Source of the DNA: JBKPRX01 sp046734795
Lineage (GTDB): Bacteria; Actinomycetota; Thermoleophilia; Gaiellales; Gaiellaceae
Reading direction: 5' to 3'
Assembly (NCBI GenBank): GCA_046734795.1
Contig: JBKPRX010000059.1
Location: forward strand, 1 to 19,015
Length of the DNA: 19,015 nucleotides
Made by a program: the position numbers and the translations under genes. Positions 7,118 to 13,191 of the stretch are shown piece by piece. Below the pieces are notes generated by a model. It was not told the DNA's origin. It saw nothing but the letters and a program-made list of their open reading frames with translations, and ran no database searches. Within the stretch, counting starts at the first letter, position 1, and every line of letters begins with the position of its first letter.

Positions 7118-7795
7118 GTTCGGCGCGCGGCCGGCGGCTCCGGCCGCGATTCCTTCAAGGCGATCGGCGAGCGGGATCGGCTCGATCATCGACACGACCG
7201 TTGTGTACGTCGGAAACTGCGTGTACGTCCAGACGTGCGGGAACTGGCCGAAGTCCCAGCCGTAGTTCGCCGCGGACGGCTTGAACAACTCCTCGGTGTC
7301 GTGACAGATGAGGAACCGCGCCCGTCGCGCCAGTCGCTCGACGAGCGGTTGTCGCATCTCCGCCGGGCTGTTGTCGACGAACACGACGTCCCATTCCTCG
7401 TCGAGGAATGGGGTGCGCCAATCGGGTTCGACGATCAGGATCCGGTGGTCTTCGTCGGCGAACCGCGCGAACCGCGCGTGCCAGCGCGGCGTCGTCTCCA
7501 ACGAGACCGAGCTAGCAGAGAGCCCCAGAACGAGAGGCGTCGATGCGTAGCCGATTCCGAGTTCGAGGACACGCGGCGCTCCGATGATGCGAAGAAGTTC
7601 GACCAGAACCGGTTGGTGCGTCTGCCAGGCGAAGAGCGAATCCCCGCCGGTCGAGACCAGGCGTTCGTGCCTGCTGAGAATGCGCCTGCACTCGCGTCCT
7701 GGACTGAAGAAGGGCGGCTGCAGCCGCAGAGGCCGCGCGCGAAGAGCGGCGCGTGGATGCTTCGCGGCGTAGAGGAATGCGGAGCGGGTAATCAT
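7115..7795 (-). CDS. Putative SAM-dependent methyltransferase
   Basis: Methyltransferase-like Rossmann protein of 226 residues. VLELGIGYAST (76-86) is a clear motif I. VSLETTPRW (97-105) gives the acidic end of strand 2. WDVVFVDNSPAEMR (135-148) is the strand 4 block, and FLICHDTEEL (161-170) replaces the usual VVDD. The first 45 residues are basic and aromatic-rich without a clear signal peptide. The start at 7795 lies 6 bp after the stop of the preceding minus-strand gene, so the two are probably cotranscribed; no good Shine-Dalgarno is visible. Less typical than its neighbours, so the substrate, and even methyl transfer itself, are inferred. Confidence 0.75.
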   Translation of the reverse strand: MITRSAFLYAAKHPRAALRARPLRLQPPFFSPGRECRRILSRHERLVSTGGDSLFAWQTHQPVLVELLRIIGAPRVLELGIGYASTPLVLGLSASSVSLETTPRWHARFARFADEDHRILIVEPDWRTPFLDEEWDVVFVDNSPAEMRQPLVERLARRARFLICHDTEELFKPSAANYGWDFGQFPHVWTYTQFPTYTTVVSMIEPIPLADRLEGIAAGAAGRAPN

Positions 7796-7801
7796 CGGCG
7801 G

Positions 7802-8500
7802 TCAGCGCCGCCGCCCGACGCCGATGCCGTAGCCGCCCTGCTCCCACGACTCCACGAACTCCCGCGGCGCAGCGAGCTCCCCGCGGATTTCGCGCCAGAA
7901 GCGTGGTGCGTCGCCCGACGTCTCGGCGGTGCCGTCGACGATGTCGTGGAACGCGATCAGCCCGCCGGAGCGCACGAGCGGCGCGTAGCGCTCGTAGTCG
8001 TCGCGGACACTGCCGTAGGAATGGTCGCCGTCGATGAAGAGCAGATCGAGCGGTCGCCCGCCGAAGTAGCGCATGACGCGCGCCCGTGTCGCATCTGTGT
8101 GCGAGTCGGCGCGGAAGACCTCGACGTGCTGCCCGCGACGGACGAACCCGCGATAGATGTGCAGCCGCGTGCGGGTGAACCGCTCGATGTCGAGCGAGAG
8201 AAGTCTCGCGTGCGCGTCGCTCGCCCAGGCGAGCATGTACAGCGTTCCGCCCTCCGCGGTCCCGATCTCGAGCACGGTGCGGGGCGCGTCCGCGCGAACG
8301 AGCTCCACGAACGCGGCGAGCTCGCTCTTCACCTGCACTGCGCGGATGCTCGTCGGATGCGACCAGTGCGACATCGCGCCGTCGATCGCCTGCTCCGGCG
8401 TCGCCGCCGTCTCGGCGAGCGCTCGCAACGAACGCGCCGTGCGGCGAGCGAGGCGGTAGTTGCCGAAGGCCTGCCGCGCACGTTCGACTCGGCTCGTCAT
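7802..8500 (-). CDS. SAM-dependent methyltransferase, tandem copy A
   Basis: Class I methyltransferase of 232 residues. Motif I is VLEIGTAEGGT (76-86), strand 2 LLSLDIERF (100-108), then LDLLFIDGDHSYGSVRDD (151-168) and GGLIAFHDIVDG (179-190), the metal-binding pattern of Methyltransf_24 enzymes and similar to sugar O-methyltransferases. The C-terminal FWREIRGEL and ESWEQGGYGIGVG blocks are shared almost exactly with the gene at 8503-9207. From residue 51 onward the two proteins align without gaps, roughly two thirds identical by eye, while the first 50 residues differ. ATG at 8500 sits 2 bp after the stop of copy B, with a GAAGG 12 nt upstream. Likely modifies the locus glycan. Confidence 0.88.
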   Translation of the reverse strand: MTSRVERARQAFGNYRLARRTARSLRALAETAATPEQAIDGAMSHWSHPTSIRAVQVKSELAAFVELVRADAPRTVLEIGTAEGGTLYMLAWASDAHARLLSLDIERFTRTRLHIYRGFVRRGQHVEVFRADSHTDATRARVMRYFGGRPLDLLFIDGDHSYGSVRDDYERYAPLVRSGGLIAFHDIVDGTAETSGDAPRFWREIRGELAAPREFVESWEQGGYGIGVGRRR

Positions 8501-8502
8501 CG

Positions 8503-9207
8503 CTACCGCGGCCTTCGCCGGCCGACGCCGATGCCATAGCAGCCTTGCTCCCACGACTCGACGAGCTCGCGCGGCTGGTCGAGCTCGCCGCGAATCTCGC
8601 GCCAAAAGCGTGGCACGCCCCCGACCAGGCTGTCGTCGCCGTCGACGATGTCGTGCAAGGCGATGAGCCCGCCCGGGCGAACGAGTGGCGCGTACCGCTC
8701 GAAGTCGTCGCGCACAGCGTCGTAGGCGTGGTCGCCGTCGATGAAGAGCAGGTCGAGGGGTTCGCCGTCGAAGAAGCGCTCGACGCGCTCGCGGGTGCCG
8801 TCGCGGTGGGAGTCGGCCTGCTGCACCTCGATCCGCTGGCCGCGGCGGCCGAAGCCGCGGTAGATCCGAAGGCGCAGCGGATCGAAGCGGGCGATGTCGA
8901 GCGAGAGAATCCGCGCGTCGTCGGCGCAGGCCCAGGCGAGGACGTAGAGGGTGCCGCCGCCGGCGGTGCCGATCTCGAGGGCGCGTCGCGGCGCGTCGGA
9001 GCGGACGGCGGCAGCGAGGTCGCCGAGCTCGGACGGCAGCTGGACGGGCCTGATGCTCGCAGCGGGCGGACGAGCTGCGAACGCGGCGTCGACGATCTCG
9101 GTCGGTGACTGTGCGCGTTCCGCTTCGCGTCGGAGCGCGCGGCGGCCGCTCCACGCGTGCGGTGCACTGCGAAGCAGCTCCAGTCGGTATCTCACGCGCT
9201 CGTTCAT
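8503..9207 (-). CDS. SAM-dependent methyltransferase, tandem copy B
   Basis: Class I methyltransferase of 234 residues and first gene of the minus-strand methyltransferase run. ALEIGTAGGGT (76-86) is motif I, ILSLDIARF (100-108) strand 2, LDLLFIDGDHAYDAVRDD (151-168) and GGLIALHDIVDG (179-190) the acid/metal blocks. It is a duplicate of 7802-8500; all SAM-site blocks are intact in both, so both are probably active. The differences lie at the N-terminus and at 191-198, just after the HDIVDG block, where acceptor choice is often set. ATG at 9207 follows an AGGAC only 1 nt away, so that is a poor ribosome site. A TACGAT box sits 21 nt upstream. Confidence 0.88.
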   Translation of the reverse strand: MNERVRYRLELLRSAPHAWSGRRALRREAERAQSPTEIVDAAFAARPPAASIRPVQLPSELGDLAAAVRSDAPRRALEIGTAGGGTLYVLAWACADDARILSLDIARFDPLRLRIYRGFGRRGQRIEVQQADSHRDGTRERVERFFDGEPLDLLFIDGDHAYDAVRDDFERYAPLVRPGGLIALHDIVDGDDSLVGGVPRFWREIRGELDQPRELVESWEQGCYGIGVGRRRPR

Positions 9208-9228
9208 GTCCTGTTGCCCACGGCCGCG

Positions 9229-9234
9229 ATCGTA
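9229..9234 (-). promoter_or_regulatory. Putative -10 box (TACGAT) of methyltransferase operon
   Basis: TACGAT on the minus strand lies 21 nt before the ATG at 9207 in the 68-bp divergent gap, giving a leader of about 14 nt. It is the only TANNNT match in that direction close to the start. No -35 is seen. Confidence 0.35.
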
Positions 9235-9262
9235 CGACGACGCCGTGGTGCGGCCGCGGCAC

Positions 9263-9268
9263 TAGCAT
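9263..9268 (+). promoter_or_regulatory. Putative -10 box (TAGCAT), leaderless start
   Basis: TAGCAT ends 7 nt before the ATG at 9276 and no Shine-Dalgarno lies between. Same hexamer and spacing as at 4605-4610. Confidence 0.4.
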
Positions 9269-9275
9269 CGCAACG

Positions 9276-10052
9276 ATGAGCGAGGCCGCAGTAGGGCGTG
9301 ATGTACGGGTCCTTGTGCTCGTCCTCGGCTGTCGGGCAGCTCCATACCCGGAGCTCATCAGGACGATCGAGCGAACCTGGGCCGCACGCGACGTCCAGAA
9401 CGTCTCGGTTCTCTTCTACTACGGCGGCAAGCCGCGTCGTCACGGTCGACACGTCATCCTGCCGGCCCCTGACGATCTCGCGCATGTCGGCGAGAAGACG
9501 CTCGCGGCATTCGACTACGCGTTGCGGAGCTGCGCCTTCGACGTCGTCTTTCGGACCAACTGCAGCAGCTACGTCGACCTGCCCAATCTCAGCTCGTACG
9601 TCGCCGAGCACGCCGAGCCAAGCGGCTTCTACGCCGGTCATCTAGGCGGGCACGATGGCGTTGCCTTCGCCAGCGGATCGGGCTACTTCCTCAGCCGAGA
9701 TCTCGTCGATCTCGTCGTGCGCCATCGAGCCGAGTGGGATCACTCGCTGGTCGACGACGTTGCGCTTGGACAGATGCTCGGTCGACACGGCATCCGCCTG
9801 CAAACGGCACCGCGCCGCGACTACGGCAACGTTCCCGAGCTCGCGGCCGTCGACACGAGGCAGTTCCACTTCCGCTGCTGGACCGGCTTGCCATCGCGGC
9901 TCGAGGACATCGAGGTAATGCTCGCCGTGCACCGCGCTTTCTGCGTCGCTCGCGGCTGGGATCCGCCGCCGCGTTGGAGCCGCTGGCTGCTCACTCGGCG
10001 ACTGTCCCGCGCTGCCTCGCGGCTAGCCGGGGCGCCGCAACCTCGCCGTTGA
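9276..10052 (+). CDS. GT31/Fringe-like putative glycosyltransferase
   Basis: Protein of 258 residues with the layout of beta-3-glycosyltransferases (GT31/Fringe, GT-A fold): VLVLVLGCR then PELIRTIERTWA (12-36), like the opening strand and helix; KTLAAFDYAL (74-83); VVFRTNCSSYVDLPNL (90-105) in the place of the DxD strand; ASGSGYFLSRDLVDLV (132-147), resembling the conserved SGxGYxLS block; and LVDDVALGQML (158-168), like the acidic EDV block. The usual acidic DxD triplet reads NCS, so either metal binding differs or another residue serves. The C-terminus RWSRWLLTRRLSRAASRL is an amphipathic basic helix. ATG at 9276 is the natural start; an in-frame ATG at 9105 would overlap the divergent gene. 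It overlaps the opposing gene by 30 bp at the 3' end. Confidence 0.7.
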   Translation: MSEAAVGRDVRVLVLVLGCRAAPYPELIRTIERTWAARDVQNVSVLFYYGGKPRRHGRHVILPAPDDLAHVGEKTLAAFDYALRSCAFDVVFRTNCSSYVDLPNLSSYVAEHAEPSGFYAGHLGGHDGVAFASGSGYFLSRDLVDLVVRHRAEWDHSLVDDVALGQMLGRHGIRLQTAPRRDYGNVPELAAVDTRQFHFRCWTGLPSRLEDIEVMLAVHRAFCVARGWDPPPRWSRWLLTRRLSRAASRLAGAPQPRR

Positions 10053-10976
10053 GCCGCGGCGAGCCTGGACGGCGAGCTCGACCACGCCGTCGTTCGTCTC
10101 CGCGTGCACGTCGTACGGCTTGGTCGCGTGGAAGTCGGAGTACGCGCCGCGCGCGATCAGCCGCCGCTCGCTCGGTGTCAGTGGGCGTTTCTGAAGCAGC
10201 ACGCCTTCAAGCCTGCGGAAGCGCGTGAAGTGGTCGTTCAGGATCCAGACCGTGCGCGTGCGGCGTCCGTGTTCGAGCAGCGTGCGATAGAGGATCTGCT
10301 GGTCGCTGCCCCAGCCGCTCGCGCCGTGAGCGCCGGCGTAATCCGCGTCCGCGTACCACTCCGCTAGACGCGCGCGCACGTCGTCGGTCGATTCGATGCC
10401 GAACACCTCTCGCCACGTCGCCGGACGCGCGGCGTTGTAGCAGATCGGTACTTCCTCGTGGCCGAGAAGCACGTCGCGGTAGGCGACGAAGTGGTTCGCG
10501 GCGATCCGCGTGAGCGGACGGTGGAAATAGCTCGCGTTCATCGGGATCATGTCGGCGTCCGAGACGATCACGGCACCGTCCGTTTCGATCAGCCCCGGCT
10601 GGAGCAAGCGGATGCACTGCGCCTGGAACGCAGTGTGGATTCCCGGCAGCGGCTCGAAGACGATCACCGAAGGGTCGCCGCGCAAATGCGACGGCACATC
10701 GGACGAGGCCGCGACCAACGCAAGCCGCGGCTCGACGTCGACGATCTCGGACCAGGCACGACGGACGAGCGGCCAGAAGTCGAGGTAATACGAAGTCAGG
10801 TCGCTCGCGACGAGCACGTGGGTGAGCCGCAAGCCGGTGCCGGCGCGAGCCCGCGGAGGTTGCGGTACGGCGCCGGAAGTTCGGGGATACCGCGACGTTC
10901 GTCCGCGAACGTCTCTAGCGAAGATGACGACTCGCCGCGACGCCCCGCGAAGCGTTTGTCGAACGCCGAGTCGCAA
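10023..10976 (-). CDS. Putative GT-A-like glycosyltransferase, paralogue of 2662-3663
   Basis: Probable glycosyltransferase of 317 residues in the same unnamed family as 2662-3663. Shared blocks: HVLVASDL (53-60), FEPLPGIHTAFQAQCIRLL (107-125), VIVSDADMIPMN (136-147; DAD at 140-142 a good metal-binding DxD), CYNAARPATWREVFGIES, a GWGSDQQ motif and LNDHFTRFRRLEG. The first 45 residues are basic and differ from the paralogue. The TTG at 10976 is chosen because the frame has no better start before the conserved domain. A TACGCT lies 11 nt upstream, and there is no good Shine-Dalgarno. The last 30 bp overlap the convergent GT31-like gene. Sugar and acceptor are unknown. Confidence 0.72.
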   Translation of the reverse strand: MRLGVRQTLRGASRRVVIFARDVRGRTSRYPRTSGAVPQPPRARAGTGLRLTHVLVASDLTSYYLDFWPLVRRAWSEIVDVEPRLALVAASSDVPSHLRGDPSVIVFEPLPGIHTAFQAQCIRLLQPGLIETDGAVIVSDADMIPMNASYFHRPLTRIAANHFVAYRDVLLGHEEVPICYNAARPATWREVFGIESTDDVRARLAEWYADADYAGAHGASGWGSDQQILYRTLLEHGRRTRTVWILNDHFTRFRRLEGVLLQKRPLTPSERRLIARGAYSDFHATKPYDVHAETNDGVVELAVQARRGSTARLRRPG

Positions 10977-10987
10977 GACAGCGGCAA

Positions 10988-10993
10988 AGCGTA
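10988..10993 (-). promoter_or_regulatory. Possible -10 box (TACGCT)
   Basis: TACGCT on the minus strand ends 11 nt before the TTG at 10976. It competes with a TAGGGT further upstream (11027-11022) for the role of promoter. Confidence 0.25.
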
Positions 10994-11020
10994 GCGCGAG
11001 GCCTCGGCAGGGGCAGGCGC

Positions 11021-11027
11021 TACCCTA
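11021..11027. promoter_or_regulatory. Putative symmetric -10 box (TACCCTA)
   Basis: On the plus strand TACCCT ends 8 nt before the ATG of the permease at 11035, with no ribosome site between. On the minus strand the same bases read TAGGGT, 45 nt before the TTG at 10976. This is the second TANNNTA box in a divergent gap of this window. Confidence 0.4.
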
Positions 11028-11034
11028 TGCCGCT

Positions 11035-11910
11035 ATGGAAGGCTCGCAGGCCGTTACGCGCATCGCTCCGCCCGCGCAGAAGCGCAAGCTGCAGGTCCGC
11101 CGCATCAAGGCATCGACCGGCTTGATTCCAGTCGACTTTCGCGAGCTCTGGGACTACCGCTCGCTCCTCTACCTCTTCACGTGGCGGGACATCAAGACGC
11201 GCTACCGCCAGACGTACCTGAGCGGCTTCTGGGCCATCTTCCGGCCCTTCACGACGATGGTGCTCCTCACGATCATCTTCGGGCACGTTGCGGGCATCGA
11301 TCCGGGAACCGACGTGCCGTACGCGCTCTTTGCGTACTCCGGCGTGATTGCGTGGACGTACTTCCAGTCCGCGGCGGGCAGCGGAGTCTTCGCCGTGGCC
11401 TCGAACGGCGGCCTGCTCGGCAAGGCGTATTTTCCGCGGCTGTACGCGCCGATCGCGGTCGTGACGACGCCGCTGACGGACTTCGTGCTCGCGTTCGTGG
11501 TCCTGCTCGGTGTCTTCGGCTGGTACCACCGCATGCCGAGCTGGCATGTGATCTTCCTGCCGGCGTTTCTCTTGATCTCGGTGTTCCTCGCCATGTCGAT
11601 CTCTCTTTGGCTGTCCGGCGCCGCGGTGAAGTACCGCGACATCGGCTTCGGCGTGCCGTTCCTGATCCAGGCGTGGATGTACGCGACGCCGATCATCTAT
11701 CCCTCGTCGGCCGTGCCGGAGAAGTACCAATGGCTGCTCGCGCTGAACCCGATGACGGCGGTGATCGAAGGCTTCCGCTGGGCGTTGATCGGCTCCGCCT
11801 TCCCGAGCGCACAGATGATTGGCGTCTCGCTCGCGGTGACGTTCGGCTTGCTCGTTCCGGGTCTTTACTTCTTCCGCCGCAGCGAGCGCACCGTCGTCGA
11901 TCTCATGTAG
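11035..11910 (+). CDS. wzm: ABC-2 glycan exporter permease (Wzm type), system 1
   Basis: Membrane subunit of an ABC exporter that flips lipid-linked polysaccharide across the cytoplasmic membrane, as Wzm/TarG/Rv3783-type proteins do. The 291 residues have a basic cytoplasmic N-terminus, the family motif ELWDYRSLLYLFTWRDIKTR (37-56; the amphipathic interface and RDIK-x-RY block) and about six hydrophobic segments near 64-86, 97-120, 137-163, 170-194, 205-222 and 260-280. AVKYRDIGFGVPF (197-209) and LNPMTAVIEGFRWAL (237-251) are also typical. The next gene, its ATPase partner, begins on the base after the stop, so the two are coupled. ATG at 11035 was chosen over the out-of-frame ATG at 11027 and over a distant in-frame start inside the divergent gene. 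Confidence 0.93.
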   Translation: MEGSQAVTRIAPPAQKRKLQVRRIKASTGLIPVDFRELWDYRSLLYLFTWRDIKTRYRQTYLSGFWAIFRPFTTMVLLTIIFGHVAGIDPGTDVPYALFAYSGVIAWTYFQSAAGSGVFAVASNGGLLGKAYFPRLYAPIAVVTTPLTDFVLAFVVLLGVFGWYHRMPSWHVIFLPAFLLISVFLAMSISLWLSGAAVKYRDIGFGVPFLIQAWMYATPIIYPSSAVPEKYQWLLALNPMTAVIEGFRWALIGSAFPSAQMIGVSLAVTFGLLVPGLYFFRRSERTVVDLM

Positions 11911-13191
11911 ATGGGCGACTTCGCGATCAAGGCCCACGGCCTCGGCAAGCGCTACCGCCTGCGGCGGGTCGAGTCGGGCTACAGCCAGCTCCGGAGGATC
12001 GCCAAGCGCGAGGAAGAGCAGTTCATGTGGGCGCTCGAGGATGTCTCGTTCGAGATCGAGCAAGGCGTCTCGACGGCGATCATCGGCCGTAACGGCGCCG
12101 GCAAGTCGACTCTGCTGAAGCTGCTCGCGCGCGTGACCGAGCCGACGGCCGGCTACGCCGACCTCGTCGGCAGGCTCGGCGCGCTCCTCGAGGTCGGAAC
12201 CGGCTTCCATTCCGAGCTGACCGGCCGCGAGAACATCTACATGAACGGTGCGATCCTCGGCATGCAGCGAAGCGAGATCGCGCGCAAGTTCGACGAGATC
12301 GTCGAGTTCTCGGGCATCGAAGAGCACATCGACAAGCCCGTGAAGTGGTATTCGAGCGGCATGGGCGTGCGGCTCGGATTTGCCGTCGCCGCGCACCTCG
12401 AGCCCGAGATCCTGATCGTCGACGAAGTGCTTGCGGTCGGCGACGCCGAGTTCCAGAAGAAGTGCCTCGGCCGCATGAACGACGTTGCGCACGACGGCCG
12501 CACGATCTTGTTCGTGAGCCACAATATGCAGGCCGTTCGCCGACTCTGCGAGCGGGCGATGCTGCTCGAGCACGGCAAGCTCGTGATGGAAGGTGACATC
12601 GCGACCGTCACGCACCACTACCTGTCGTCGATCGAAGCGGCTACCGACGGTCGGCGCCGCTGGGAGGATCCGGAGACGCGGCCGGGCAACGATCTCGGCC
12701 ACCTCGTCGAGGTGCGCGTGACGGACGACACCGGCGAGCCGCGCGGCTGGTTCTTCAGCAGCGCGCCGATCAACGTGACGATCGAGCTCGACCTCGCGGT
12801 GGACGATCCGGCGTTCACCGTCGGCATCGACCTGCTCACCGGCGACGGGATCCTCGCCTTCACCTCATACCAGCGTGACCTCGCCGAGGACCGGGTCCCG
12901 CCGGTTCGGCGCGGGCGCAACGCGTTCACGTGCACGATCCCGCCCGGACTCTTGAACATCGGCCGCTACATGCTCACCATCCGCGCCGTGATGCACAACC
13001 GCCGTTTCATCGCGCTCGAGGAGGGCGTGCTCCAGTTCGACGTCGTCGTCGACCATGGCGAGTCGATGTTCATGAACTCACAGCCGCGCGCAGGCGTGAT
13101 CCTGCCCGTGCTCGAGTGGACGGCGACCGAGCCGTTGGCCGACGTCGAGGAGAGCGAGCTGTCTGTCGCCCGCGCCTCGACGGCCGGATGA
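11911..13191 (+). CDS. wzt: ABC glycan exporter ATPase with C-terminal domain (Wzt type), system 1
   Basis: Nucleotide-binding subunit paired with the preceding permease. Walker A is GRNGAGKST (59-67), the signature YSSGM (147-151, the usual form in Wzt/TagH proteins instead of LSGGQ), Walker B EILIVDE (166-172) and H-loop histidine H204. The block GRLGALLEVGTGFHSELTGR (87-106) is a hallmark of the polysaccharide exporter subfamily. The 426 residues include about 160 beyond the ATPase core; residues 265-403 look like the Wzt C-terminal beta-sandwich, with IELDL and PPGLLNIGRYMLTIR in the pattern of that domain. In E. coli O8/O9a this domain binds the capped end of the chain. ATG follows the permease stop with no gap; the TGA stop overlaps the next ATG (ATGA). 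Confidence 0.94.
   Translation: MGDFAIKAHGLGKRYRLRRVESGYSQLRRIAKREEEQFMWALEDVSFEIEQGVSTAIIGRNGAGKSTLLKLLARVTEPTAGYADLVGRLGALLEVGTGFHSELTGRENIYMNGAILGMQRSEIARKFDEIVEFSGIEEHIDKPVKWYSSGMGVRLGFAVAAHLEPEILIVDEVLAVGDAEFQKKCLGRMNDVAHDGRTILFVSHNMQAVRRLCERAMLLEHGKLVMEGDIATVTHHYLSSIEAATDGRRRWEDPETRPGNDLGHLVEVRVTDDTGEPRGWFFSSAPINVTIELDLAVDDPAFTVGIDLLTGDGILAFTSYQRDLAEDRVPPVRRGRNAFTCTIPPGLLNIGRYMLTIRAVMHNRRFIALEEGVLQFDVVVDHGESMFMNSQPRAGVILPVLEWTATEPLADVEESELSVARASTAG

Larger units (their letters stand above)
7802..9207 (-). repeat. Tandem gene duplication (two methyltransferase genes)
   Basis: The genes at 7802-8500 and 8503-9207 are head-to-tail copies of one ancestral gene. They align from residue 51 to 232 in both with no insertion or deletion, and both end in the same GYGIGVGRRR sequence. 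The first 50 residues have diverged much more than the catalytic domain. Confidence 0.9.

Noticed and set aside
7512..9167. Minus-strand frame of 551 codons over the methyltransferase pair
   Set aside because: Out of frame with both methyltransferase genes, whose SAM motifs are clear; the sequence is Arg/Ala/Ser-rich noise.
9105..9275. N-terminal extension of the GT31-like gene from an upstream ATG
   Set aside because: It would overlap the divergent methyltransferase start, and the extension has no fold-like sequence; ATG at 9276 with a TAGCAT box fits better.
10822..11034. N-terminal extension of the first permease
   Set aside because: It would lie inside the divergent glycosyltransferase gene, and the second permease shows that the family begins near the chosen ATG.
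11020..12702. Open minus-strand frame of 560 codons opposite the first permease and ATPase
   Set aside because: The translation is rich in Arg, Asp and Glu without any fold-like motifs, and the plus strand holds unmistakable Wzm and Wzt proteins. It is a by-product of high GC codon use.
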